From positions 1-64,000 of the forward strand of contig CALCBD010000012.1 in assembly GCA_937897985.1 (NCBI GenBank): a DNA stretch of 64,000 nucleotides, given 5' to 3'. Below are positions 9,918-18,989 of this stretch, piece after piece. The notes under the pieces are model-generated. The model had not been told where the DNA came from and did not search any database. It worked only from the letters and a program-made list of their open reading frames with translations. Made by a program: the position numbers and the translations under genes. Numbering within the stretch: the first letter of the stretch is position 1; the number at the start of each line of letters is the position of its first letter. The DNA is from an uncultured Paludibacter sp. GTDB lineage: Bacteria; Bacteroidota; Bacteroidia; Bacteroidales; Paludibacteraceae.

Positions 9918-12900
9918 TTAAAAAGTAAGATTAACACCTGCCGAAACAATACGTGATTTTGGATAAGCCTGATTATCAAGACCCGGCAATAAATAAGATG
10001 CCTGACCTTTCGAGGAATTAACTTCAGGATCGTAACCCGAGTAATTGGTAAAGACAAATAAGTTTGTACCGGTCAGGAAAAACTTCAGATTCGAGATTTT
10101 CATTTTCGAAAGCAACTTTTTATTCAGGTTGTACGATAATGTAACATCGGCAACACGAAGAAACGAGGCATCCTCGATGTACCAGTCGAGCGGAACTTCT
10201 TCGGTATTGTTAATACGTTGAGCCATAAAAGTCGGATAACGATTCGAACTGATACCATCGATAAACTTATCACCTTTCTGACCTGTCACTGCATCATAAT
10301 AATATAGAGTGGGCCGGAATGACTGCAGAATATTTTTACTGTACGAATAGCCGGAACCGGTAGGCGAAACAGCTTCGATACCCCATGCTGTAGCATTGAA
10401 CACATCCTGACCTACAGAGTACTGCAGCGTAATATTTAACCCAATGCCTTTATATGTGAACGTATTGGTAAGTCCGCCCGTAAAATCGGGAAATCCGTTT
10501 CCGAGAACCTGTCGGTCGTCCGAAGTAATTTTTCCATCCGGAACACCTGCCGGTCCGCTGATATCCTGATATTTTATATAACCGGGATGACAGGCAATTC
10601 CTGTAGCCAGCGTACCGTTTGCCCGGGCAGCTTCAATTTCGGCATAGGATTGCCACAAACCATTGGTTTTGTAACCATACCAGTTTCCGAGCGGATCGCC
10701 AACTTTCAGAATTCCCTGTACTGCTTCGGCTTTACTCCATCCTGTTCCAATGTATTTATAACTTTGTTGACCAAGACTCAGAATTTTACTTACGTTTTTA
10801 CTGATATTAAAACTGATATCCCAGTTCAGTTTGTTTCGGCTTTTCAGCAGATTTGCAGCAATATTAATTTCGACACCACGGTTCTGAACCTCACCCACAT
10901 TGGTCATTTGACTCGGAAATCCTGAATAATAAGGCAAAGGATCCTCGTAAAGCAAGTCGGAAGTTTTTTTATCATACACATCAAAGGTCAAACTGTAACG
11001 TTCGTTGAGTAAACCCAAATCGAAACCCAAATCTACTTCGCGTGTGGTTTCCCATTTCAGATTATCATTGCCCAGCCGGTTAAAGATTAACGTACTGCTG
11101 TTTGAAAGACCATCGGTGGTGATGCGCAGCAATGAGGCAGTCGACAGGGATTGATAGGGAGAAATAGCTTGTTTTCCACTTACACCGTAACTCATCCTGA
11201 GTTTTAAATTTGAAATCTCAGATACCGGTTTCAGAAACTTTTCTTCGTTGATACGCCAGGCAGCTCCCACCGAAGGGAAATAACCCCATTTATTATTTTT
11301 TGCAAATACCGACGATGCATCGGCACGCAGAGAAGCTTTCAGTATGTACTTTTCGGCATAAGTGTAATTTGCTCTTCCGAACCAGGATAAATTATTGACA
11401 CCGATATAAGAATATAAAGGTGTTGAAGGAGCCAGCCCTTCGGACATACCCCAGACACCCAGATCCTCAAGCGTAAAATTGGAATTTTCGGCAACCGATG
11501 TTTTTGTAACTCTTGTCGACACTGAATTTCCGAGCATTATTCCGAAACTGTTCTTTTTAATTTTTTTGTTGTATTGTAATGTGTTTTCACTGCGTAATTC
11601 GCTTACTCCGCGATTGGTAAGGGTAGCTATACCATTGCTGTTTTTACCATTGCCCTGTGTAACATTCGAAGGATAAAATTTTTCGTTCGTAAACTGACGG
11701 GTAGTATAAGATCCTGAGAGATTTAAAGTGAGTTCCTTTAAAATCTGCCAGTTAAAATTTCCTGTATTTGTATAAACAAGTTCTTTACTTGTATTGGTTA
11801 TGAGTTGAGTATAAAAAAGCGGATTCTGAATCACCGTTGGTTCCTGGTCCTCATTGGGCAATTTGCGTGCAAGTTCATTAATCCCCAGAAAAGGTGAAAT
11901 ATTCAGTAAATTTGTAACTTTTGAGGGGTCGGTAATTGAATTCTGAAGAGAGGTTGTAAATCCGAAATTCATCTTGTTATTAATTGCCTGCTTCATATTC
12001 AGACGCAGACTGTAATTTTCATAACCCGATGCAATTTCAATTCCATCCTGTTTTTTTCGTCCCAGCATAAGTGAATAGGTCGATTTATCACCACCACCGC
12101 TTACTGTCAGCCGGTAATCCTGAACAGGAGCCGAACGATAAACAGCTTTTTGCCAGTCGGTATTCCCGGGTATTTCATCTTCTTTATAATAATAAGTATT
12201 GAAATAGGCATTCCGGGCAATTGTCCAGAGCTTTCCTTCGTCGTCGGTAAGCAACATGGCACCGGTATCTGCATCACCCCAGGGCTGACCGGTCAAACTC
12301 GGATCGTAATTTGCGCCGGCACTGTTGATATAAGTAAGGTACTTAAAACTTGCAAACTGTTCGGAATTCATCATTGGCAAAAACTTCGTAAGTTGCTGGG
12401 AACCGACCATAGCGTAAAAATCCACTTTAGCTTTTGAGTTTTTGCTACCCTGCGTGGTTGTAATGAGGATAACCCCGTTAGCTCCGCGCGAACCATAAAT
12501 TGCCGTTGATGAAGCATCTTTCAGAATATCGATGGTTGCAATCTGTGAAGGAACAACATCCGAGGCTTCTGAAATTACGCCATCGATGATATAAAGCGGT
12601 TCACTGTCGCCGCTAAGTGAAGTATTCCCGCGAATTGAAATTGAGTTGGTTGACCCCGGTTGGCCGTCCATTGCCGACACCACAACACCCGAAACCTTGC
12701 CTTTCAGAGCATCACCGATATTCTGCACCACACGTTCCCTTGTGGCATCCGAACTTACAGAACTTACAGCTCCCGAAACATCAATTTTGCGCTGTGTTCC
12801 GTATCCCACTACCACTACTTCGTCGATAAGTTTTGAGTTTTCGGTCATTTTAATTATTTTCCCGTTGGCAGACGAAAAACTGACTTCCATTGTGTTATAT

Positions 12901-13133
12901 CCGATATATGATATCACAACCGGCTTCTGCACGGGCATTTTCAATGAAAATTCACCGTTAATATCAGTCACAGTACCCAGATTTGTACCTTTCACCAACA
13001 CACTTACACCAGTCAGAGGTTCGCCTGCCTCGTCAACTACTTTCGATTTCAGGGTTATCCTGTCCTGTGCACTTATCTGATTAGTGAGCAGTAAACCGGT
13101 TAATAAAAAAAGAGAAAATACTTTTCGCAGCAT
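9918..13133 (-). CDS. SusC/RagA-family TonB-dependent oligosaccharide transporter
   Basis: About 1071 residues from ATG 13133 (MLRKVFSLFLLTGLL, signal peptide ending ISAQ). An upstream in-frame ATG at 13163 is part of a TTAACCAAA leader and would add ten charged residues before the signal, so it was not used. A carboxypeptidase-like domain is followed by EVVVVGYGTQRK (TonB-box region), a plug with ISIRGNTSLSGDSEPLYIIDG and DASSTAIYGSRGANGVILITT, and a long beta-barrel ending in an aromatic strand (VNLTF). No STN domain is seen, so signalling to an anti-sigma factor is unlikely. It is first in its operon, under a promoter with the AGTATG-N15-AGTATG operator at 13236-13262. Confidence 0.95.
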   Translation of the reverse strand: MLRKVFSLFLLTGLLLTNQISAQDRITLKSKVVDEAGEPLTGVSVLVKGTNLGTVTDINGEFSLKMPVQKPVVISYIGYNTMEVSFSSANGKIIKMTENSKLIDEVVVVGYGTQRKIDVSGAVSSVSSDATRERVVQNIGDALKGKVSGVVVSAMDGQPGSTNSISIRGNTSLSGDSEPLYIIDGVISEASDVVPSQIATIDILKDASSTAIYGSRGANGVILITTTQGSKNSKAKVDFYAMVGSQQLTKFLPMMNSEQFASFKYLTYINSAGANYDPSLTGQPWGDADTGAMLLTDDEGKLWTIARNAYFNTYYYKEDEIPGNTDWQKAVYRSAPVQDYRLTVSGGGDKSTYSLMLGRKKQDGIEIASGYENYSLRLNMKQAINNKMNFGFTTSLQNSITDPSKVTNLLNISPFLGINELARKLPNEDQEPTVIQNPLFYTQLITNTSKELVYTNTGNFNWQILKELTLNLSGSYTTRQFTNEKFYPSNVTQGNGKNSNGIATLTNRGVSELRSENTLQYNKKIKKNSFGIMLGNSVSTRVTKTSVAENSNFTLEDLGVWGMSEGLAPSTPLYSYIGVNNLSWFGRANYTYAEKYILKASLRADASSVFAKNNKWGYFPSVGAAWRINEEKFLKPVSEISNLKLRMSYGVSGKQAISPYQSLSTASLLRITTDGLSNSSTLIFNRLGNDNLKWETTREVDLGFDLGLLNERYSLTFDVYDKKTSDLLYEDPLPYYSGFPSQMTNVGEVQNRGVEINIAANLLKSRNKLNWDISFNISKNVSKILSLGQQSYKYIGTGWSKAEAVQGILKVGDPLGNWYGYKTNGLWQSYAEIEAARANGTLATGIACHPGYIKYQDISGPAGVPDGKITSDDRQVLGNGFPDFTGGLTNTFTYKGIGLNITLQYSVGQDVFNATAWGIEAVSPTGSGYSYSKNILQSFRPTLYYYDAVTGQKGDKFIDGISSNRYPTFMAQRINNTEEVPLDWYIEDASFLRVADVTLSYNLNKKLLSKMKISNLKFFLTGTNLFVFTNYSGYDPEVNSSKGQASYLLPGLDNQAYPKSRIVSAGVNLTF

Positions 13134-13207
13134 ATCATTTACTTTATGCAATTTGGTTAACATAGATCAGCTATTTAAAGTTATTAGATTTTGTTTGAAA
13201 TTTTGTG

Positions 13208-13262
13208 CTAAATTAATAGATTTTATTCTTTTAACAGTATGTTTCCATATCAAAAAAGTATG
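13208..13262 (-). promoter_or_regulatory. susC promoter with operator site A
   Basis: On the plus strand AGTATG occurs at 13236-13241 and 13257-13262, 21 bp apart, with TATCAAAAA just before the second copy. On the transcribed strand this reads CATACT-N15-CATACT. A -7-like box TAATTTAG (plus strand 13208-13215) follows after about 20 bp, so the proximal half-site sits where the -33 element would be. The same arrangement occurs upstream of 28084 and 37918. Direct repeats overlapping -33 suit a hybrid two-component activator; the divergent regulator at 38149 is the candidate. Confidence 0.75.
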
Positions 13263-13273
13263 GAGACAAAAGC

Positions 13274-13588
13274 CTATGAGAGATAAAACAATTCAGGCAT
13301 TTCGACCGTTACAGGTGAATTATCGGGGTTTGTTTCCATAATATCAGCCATATAAGCCCACCATTTCTGAACGATAAGATCCGCACCCAAATCCTGGGAG
13401 CCTGTCTCGCCATCTACTTTCTGGGTTGCAAATAAGATATTGGTGTCGCTATCCCAGAAAATTGAGTAATCATGTACACCTGATTCCTGAATTAACCGCT
13501 TGAGTTCAGGCCAGATTTCGTTATGTCGTTTTTGGTATTCCTGCTCGTATCCGGGCTTCAAAAACATTTTAAAAGCTTTTCTTTGCAT
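13274..13588 (-). CDS. rhaM: L-rhamnose mutarotase
   Basis: 104-residue cytoplasmic protein with the full RhaM pattern: KAFKMFLKPGYEQEYQKRHN near the start, EIWPEL, a YSIFWD segment, KWWAYMADIM and a terminal ELFYL. It interconverts the alpha and beta anomers of L-rhamnose so that isomerase can use the sugar. It has no signal peptide, unlike its neighbours, and fits downstream of rhamnose import. It closes the operon, 6 bp after the GH2 gene and just before the susC promoter. No other rhamnose catabolic gene (isomerase, kinase, aldolase) is present in the window. The family is distinctive and the size is normal. Confidence 0.95.
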   Translation of the reverse strand: MQRKAFKMFLKPGYEQEYQKRHNEIWPELKRLIQESGVHDYSIFWDSDTNILFATQKVDGETGSQDLGADLIVQKWWAYMADIMETNPDNSPVTVEMPELFYLS

Positions 13589-13594
13589 ATTTAT

Positions 13595-16141
13595 TTATTT
13601 TAATTGATTCCAGCAACTTACTTTAATATCTCCTGCAAATGGCGCTGTTCTTGCCTTCCATTTTATGGTGCGGCTTTCGCCGGGTAAAAGTTCAAAATAA
13701 TTATCTTCAAAATCCACATCAGCTTCGAGTGTTACCACATGCGCCCATTGATCGGCCGTAATGCTGACACTTCCTGAATTATAATCCTTTGTTTGACTGA
13801 CTTTTAAGCTGACCGGTTCATAGTTCACGTCCTGTGGTCGTGCCGGAAACCAGTAACTCCGGTCGATACCCGCAATACTGCTCACTTCACAAACCAACAC
13901 AGCATTGTTTCCAACATCAGATTTCAGTCCGGCCAGATCAAGTTCACCTATTTTTGTACTCTGGTTAGCTTTAAGATTCAGATTCAGAGCTTTAACCTCC
14001 ACTGCTTTGCCATCGACAGGCTGAATAAATACACGGACTCTGACATCAACATCATTTTGCAGGTCGCTGCACAACCACCAGTTAAGCGTATTACCGGTTT
14101 GTTCCGAAGCAGCAATCACAGGACGGGCACCGGCTGCAAAACCATACCAACCGGCTTTCCGGCCGCCCCAGTAGTCAATCAGACTCCAGCCTAAGGCAGG
14201 CCAACAGTCGTTGTACATCCAGAACTGAATTCCCGATGAATAAAACTTCCGGCGACGGCTACCTTCTAAAGCCAAACGTACAAATTCATACTGAACATAC
14301 TCCATTTGCCTGATTCGCCGGCTGTTATCTCTGTTTGCGCTCCCGTACAGTTGTTCCGACAGGTATTCAAGATGCGAAAAAAGAGTACGATGTCCGGCTG
14401 CACCCGGATTATCAATATCATGTAATTCATACATTTCTGTACCCGCTAAGTCCTCATCATTCATGAACTTCTTCAGGACACTTTCGGGTGGACTTCCGGC
14501 AGTTGTCTGTTCACTCATGAAACGTCCGGCACTGTATTTATCAATGATGCTGCGATAATTCGCAAAATTGAAATCTTTGTCTTTGAATTCGGCTGATAAG
14601 AATGAGTTAACATGGCTATCGCCCGAAATTAACGAATTGTTTTTTTCGGGATCATTACCATAAGGGCTTGTAATACGAAACGATCGCGATGGGTCAATTT
14701 TCGCCATCAGAGGTGCAATAACGGTTTGATTCATCAGTTTACACGACCAGTCCTGATCTTTATTGCTGTTCAGGCCAAGTTCATTATCACCGCACCAAAA
14801 AATGATGGACGGATCATTCCTGATTAATTTTACATTTGCTTCCACTTCTTTTGCAAAAAGCTGAACAAATTCTTTGTCATCATCGGGATATCCTCCGCAA
14901 GCCAGCATAAAATCCTGTGAAGCAAGAATTCCCATCCTGTTACACAAATCCCAGAATTCGCGGGGTTCGAAAATTCCTCCTCCCCATACACGCAGCATAT
15001 TGATACCGGCATCGTGTGCCTGCTGGAGCAATTTTGCATACTGATTTTTGGTGATACGTGCCGGAAACGGATCGGCAGGAACCCAGTTTCCTCCTTTTAT
15101 GTACACTTTCTTTCCGTTCAGAATAACGGTAAACGAACTTCCGTTTCCTTCCTTATCCTTTAACTGTTCAATTTCTACTGTCCGTATCCCTGTTTCGACC
15201 GTTTTTTGGTGAAGTACTTTTCCCTTTGCATCGCAGAGTTCGGCTCGTATACTGTAAATTGGCTGTTCGCCCAATCCGTTCGACCACCATAACTGAGGAT
15301 TAGAAACATCGAAGCCAAATTTTAAGGGTTCAGAGCTGATTCTGTTGGTACTACTCCAAACCACCTTATTTTGGGGATTGATACAACTGATTTTCAGGAA
15401 CTGAGCCTCATTGGTTTTATTGGTAACCGTGACTTCAGCAAGCATTTCTGCTGCATTTTTTTTCAGTTTTTTTGTATAAATAAAAATATCGTCCACCCTG
15501 GCATTGTCGTAACCTGTTATTCTAACCGGACGCCAGACGCCATAAGTTACAAAACGTGGCACCCAGTCCCAGCCGAAAGTACATTGCATCCTACGGACGT
15601 ATGCTCTGTAAGGATCACCGAATGCTGCTTTAAACTGTTTGAGTTTTGCTTTTTCACCGACCATTTTTTCAATTGGCTGAAGTCTGACTTCAAGAGTATT
15701 TCCTTTTTCCTTCAACCAGCCGTTCACATCGAACTGATAAGGCAGAAACATGTCGTTGGTTGAAGCAAGCCGACGGCCGTTCAGATAAATTTCGGAATAA
15801 GTATCAATTCCGTCAAACTGTAGCTGAATCCATTGTTTCGAAAGCAATTCGGGCGAAACGTCAAAATTTCGTTTGTAAGTCCACGACCAGAACTCCGGCC
15901 ACTGACATTGTTTGAAATTATCCCGCCAGAAAGGATCGGGAATAAATCCCTGGCGTTGTAAGTCGGGGTGAACCATTCCGGGTACGGTGCCCTGGAGGCT
16001 GATGCTTTTGCTCTTATCAGCATTGTAACCGGTTATTTGCCATGCATTACCATCGAGCGACTGTACAACTGACTGCGAATAAGCACATTGAAAAGAACTA
16101 AGAACGACAATAGTCAGCAGGTAAAATTTTTGAATGCGCAT
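13595..16141 (-). CDS. GH2 beta-mannosidase-like glycoside hydrolase
   Basis: 848 residues with a signal peptide ending near CAYSQ. The GH2 architecture is visible: an N-terminal jelly-roll (TVPGMVHPDLQRQGFIPDP, WSWTYKRNFDV), Ig-like domains, and a TIM barrel with IKGGNWVPADPFPARI and LRVWGGGIFE. WCGDNELG provides the probable acid/base E454, and RFMSEQTTAG the probable nucleophile E544. The opening is most like beta-mannosidases, but GH2 enzymes of this shape act on several beta-linked sugars, so the substrate is open. It belongs to the operon running down to rhaM, 5 bp after the esterase gene. No T9SS domain is seen; a periplasmic location is likely. Confidence 0.9.
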   Translation of the reverse strand: MRIQKFYLLTIVVLSSFQCAYSQSVVQSLDGNAWQITGYNADKSKSISLQGTVPGMVHPDLQRQGFIPDPFWRDNFKQCQWPEFWSWTYKRNFDVSPELLSKQWIQLQFDGIDTYSEIYLNGRRLASTNDMFLPYQFDVNGWLKEKGNTLEVRLQPIEKMVGEKAKLKQFKAAFGDPYRAYVRRMQCTFGWDWVPRFVTYGVWRPVRITGYDNARVDDIFIYTKKLKKNAAEMLAEVTVTNKTNEAQFLKISCINPQNKVVWSSTNRISSEPLKFGFDVSNPQLWWSNGLGEQPIYSIRAELCDAKGKVLHQKTVETGIRTVEIEQLKDKEGNGSSFTVILNGKKVYIKGGNWVPADPFPARITKNQYAKLLQQAHDAGINMLRVWGGGIFEPREFWDLCNRMGILASQDFMLACGGYPDDDKEFVQLFAKEVEANVKLIRNDPSIIFWCGDNELGLNSNKDQDWSCKLMNQTVIAPLMAKIDPSRSFRITSPYGNDPEKNNSLISGDSHVNSFLSAEFKDKDFNFANYRSIIDKYSAGRFMSEQTTAGSPPESVLKKFMNDEDLAGTEMYELHDIDNPGAAGHRTLFSHLEYLSEQLYGSANRDNSRRIRQMEYVQYEFVRLALEGSRRRKFYSSGIQFWMYNDCWPALGWSLIDYWGGRKAGWYGFAAGARPVIAASEQTGNTLNWWLCSDLQNDVDVRVRVFIQPVDGKAVEVKALNLNLKANQSTKIGELDLAGLKSDVGNNAVLVCEVSSIAGIDRSYWFPARPQDVNYEPVSLKVSQTKDYNSGSVSITADQWAHVVTLEADVDFEDNYFELLPGESRTIKWKARTAPFAGDIKVSCWNQLK

Positions 16142-16146
16142 AATAT

Positions 16147-17544
16147 TTATTTATTCCGTTTTTGTAATGTTTGAAAGCTGGAAGCAGGAAGTCCGTAATT
16201 ATTAAAAAGATCACCTTTGACATAATCTTTAAAGGCATATCGCACTGCAAGCGGTTTTTTAACCGAATGGTTCCATACTATCACATCGCCTTTTTTTGTA
16301 ATTTTTGCTTTTGCAGGAACATAAACTGTATCATTCGCTGCTATTTCGAAGTTAACCGGTTTTTTTCCGTAAAAAGTCAGACCGGATTCGGCATAATCAA
16401 ATTTGACAGTTATTTTATTTCCTTTCATTTCCAATGAATTGTAAATTGGTCCGCAATAACCAATTCCGCTTTTATTATAGGTTTTGGCAAGTACCCAGTT
16501 CAGGAAGCGGTCGGCGACCACCTTTTTATCGGCAGGATGAATATTTTCCTCTTCGCCGGCGTCGGTTAGAGTCACCATGCCCGAATTGGGAATCGTCTTC
16601 ATACAACCGGCCATTGCCTGTCGCATATAAGGTGATTTACCATCCCTGTAATTGTAAGGAGCAATCTGAGCATAGTAAAACGGCAGTTCACCCAATCCCC
16701 AGATGGTGCGCCATTCGTTCACCAAAGCCGGAAGCTGGCGGGCATACAATTCGGGAGCGCCATGATTTCCCTCGCCCTGATACCACAGAAAACCTTTCAA
16801 TCCAAAACCGGCTAAAGGAGAAATCATGGCATTGAATAATTCAGTTGCATTGGCTTTTCCTGCTTTGCTACCTGCCTGAATTCCAAAAGATTCGCGCAGG
16901 AGTTTTTCACTCATCCAGGCAGTAATTGTGGTACCGCCAACAGCACTTTTGATAATTCCCACCGGAATTCCCAAAGTTTCCTGCAATTCTTTTCCGAAAA
17001 GATATCCCACGGCACTGAAACCTGCAACCGATTCGGGATTTGCTTCGAGCCAACTCCCTTCCACATCTGTCAGCGGAGTTTTGCTACTGTTGTGTTCTAC
17101 TTTAAAAAGCCGCAACAATGGATTGGAACTATTTGCAATATAATCAGTTCCATCCTTAATAACGACATTTTTTCCCACACCCTTCAAAGGTATATCCATA
17201 TTCGATTGCCCCGAACAAAGCCAAACTTCACCAATCAGAATATTTTTAAGGCGAAGCTCATCACCATCGGAAATTACCAACTCAAAAGGTCCACCTGCAG
17301 CAGGTGTTTTGATTTTAACTTTCCATGTTCCATCATTAGCTGATATCACGGATATACTTTTCGAATCCCAGTTGTTGTTAACAGTTACGGTTTTACCGGC
17401 ATCCGTCCTGCCCCAAACGAGTACTTCCGATTGTTGCTGCAACACCATATTGTCGGAGAAAACAGCAGGCATAATTATCTTTGCTGACAGGCTGTTTACT
17501 AAAAGTGAAACAAAGGCAGCTACAAAGTAAAATTTATTGCTCAT
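16147..17544 (-). CDS. Sialate-O-acetylesterase-like carbohydrate esterase (SGNH)
   Basis: 465 residues, with signal peptide then the family opening PAVFSDNMVLQQ and an Ig-like insert. Catalytic features of the SASA/SGNH fold: EVWLCSGQSNM with Ser114, GFLWYQGEGN, and the late NIHPADK containing the catalytic histidine. It removes O-acetyl groups; in a locus without sialic acid genes it more likely deacetylates the target polysaccharide than sialate. It lies between a sulfatase (28 bp upstream) and the GH2 gene (5 bp downstream). The family is clear; the true acyl substrate is not. Confidence 0.9.
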   Translation of the reverse strand: MSNKFYFVAAFVSLLVNSLSAKIIMPAVFSDNMVLQQQSEVLVWGRTDAGKTVTVNNNWDSKSISVISANDGTWKVKIKTPAAGGPFELVISDGDELRLKNILIGEVWLCSGQSNMDIPLKGVGKNVVIKDGTDYIANSSNPLLRLFKVEHNSSKTPLTDVEGSWLEANPESVAGFSAVGYLFGKELQETLGIPVGIIKSAVGGTTITAWMSEKLLRESFGIQAGSKAGKANATELFNAMISPLAGFGLKGFLWYQGEGNHGAPELYARQLPALVNEWRTIWGLGELPFYYAQIAPYNYRDGKSPYMRQAMAGCMKTIPNSGMVTLTDAGEEENIHPADKKVVADRFLNWVLAKTYNKSGIGYCGPIYNSLEMKGNKITVKFDYAESGLTFYGKKPVNFEIAANDTVYVPAKAKITKKGDVIVWNHSVKKPLAVRYAFKDYVKGDLFNNYGLPASSFQTLQKRNK

Positions 17545-17572
17545 GATTAATTTAAATTAGAAGAAATCAGGT

Positions 17573-18985
17573 TCAGAATCCACTGAACCACAACTTATTA
17601 TAAGCTTCTCGTGCTTTTAATAATTTATTTTTAAATTTTTTATCGTTGGTGACGTGGGTCATTTCATGCGGGTCCGATTTCAGGTCAATCAGTTGTTCTT
17701 CGATACCGGCAGCGTCGTATTTAATATATTTTAGCCGATCGTCGGTAACTACCATTCGTCCGATTTCGGTTTCCACACCAAGACTTTTTCGCCATTTTAC
17801 TTTCTTTTTTCCGAGCAAAGGACGAACGCTCTTTCCACGCGGGTCCGCTACAGCTTTAAAGCCTGCAAAATCGCAAACTGTTGGTAACAGGTCCAGTCCG
17901 TTCGATACCAGATGTGTGCTGTCCACACGTCCGCCTTCGATCTGACCTTTCCACATCAGCATGAAAGGAACACCGGCCGACTCTTCGTATAAGGCAGTTT
18001 TGTGCTCCATGCGGTGAGCTGCATCCATATCTCCGTGGTCGCTCGAAAAAATAATAACCGTATTTTCGAGCCGGTTGGTTTCAATCAGGGCATTCAGTAC
18101 TGTCTGAATCTGAGCATCAACCTGTTCGGTAAGTCTGGCATAAGCCCAACGGTGCAGTCTCCAGCGTTTTTCATCATATTTTTCGCGTGCCTGCATTCTG
18201 AAATCGCGGATTTCAAGTAATTTCCTGACGGCTTCCGGTTCAGCGTTTTGTGGTTCAAAATTCGGTGGTAAAGGTGGACAATACCGGTCGAAAAATTCAT
18301 TTTCGGTAACACCTTCAGGCATTTGAAGCGACTTTTCCAATGATGAAATTTCTTTTGTTGCCCTGCTGATATAATTTCGTTCTAAAGGCGAAGATGTATA
18401 ATCTCTTAATGCCATGAAACAGATATCATGCGGATTAATAAACGATAAAGTCAGATAATAGGGTTTATCATGCTTTTGTTTAATAAATTCAGCGGCATCG
18501 TTTGCCAGACCTTCACGTTCATCGGTACTGATAATTTTTGCTCCCAGGTTCTGCGGTTGAAGAGGTTTAGCCAAATGCACTTTTCCACCGTAAAAAACAT
18601 CGTATCCCGCATTTTGAAGCAAAACAGGCAATGTGGTTTTCCTCACCTCTTCTGTTATTGAAGGTATGGTCAGTGCCAGATCGTTCTCGCGTGCCTGATT
18701 TCCGTTTTTGTCGTTAAATGCACCACAAAACCGGCCGGTCATCATGCTTGTTCGCGAAGGAACACTCACCGGATTGGCACAATAAGCACGGGTAAACCGA
18801 ACTCCGTTATTGGCAATAAAGTCCATTGCGGGGGTTTTGACCCAGGGATTTCCGGCACAACTCATCATTTTTGCATGTTGCTGGTCGGTGAATATATAAA
18901 TAATATCAGGATGCCGGTTCTCTTTTGCAATTGCCGGGGACTGTAAGCCAACCAGACCGGCAACCGATAAAAATAATTGTTTCAT
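17573..18985 (-). CDS. Family S1 sulfatase, Ser-type (TDQQ subgroup)
   Basis: 470 residues with a signal peptide ending near AIAKE. DIIYIFTDQQ is the N-terminal metal-binding strand, NPVSVPSR has the formylglycine-precursor serine at about residue 74, GGKVHL replaces the usual GKWH while keeping K and H, and VIIFSSDHGDMDAAHRM is the second metal site. It is a paralog of the sulfatase at 31717-33171, which has the same TDQQ, NPVSVPSR and SYAWAYHRL-like segment. It follows another sulfatase by 4 bp. Its sulfate position specificity is unknown; two TDQQ paralogs may handle the same substitution in different oligosaccharides. Confidence 0.92.
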   Translation of the reverse strand: MKQLFLSVAGLVGLQSPAIAKENRHPDIIYIFTDQQHAKMMSCAGNPWVKTPAMDFIANNGVRFTRAYCANPVSVPSRTSMMTGRFCGAFNDKNGNQARENDLALTIPSITEEVRKTTLPVLLQNAGYDVFYGGKVHLAKPLQPQNLGAKIISTDEREGLANDAAEFIKQKHDKPYYLTLSFINPHDICFMALRDYTSSPLERNYISRATKEISSLEKSLQMPEGVTENEFFDRYCPPLPPNFEPQNAEPEAVRKLLEIRDFRMQAREKYDEKRWRLHRWAYARLTEQVDAQIQTVLNALIETNRLENTVIIFSSDHGDMDAAHRMEHKTALYEESAGVPFMLMWKGQIEGGRVDSTHLVSNGLDLLPTVCDFAGFKAVADPRGKSVRPLLGKKKVKWRKSLGVETEIGRMVVTDDRLKYIKYDAAGIEEQLIDLKSDPHEMTHVTNDKKFKNKLLKAREAYNKLWFSGF

Positions 18986-18989
18986 TTTG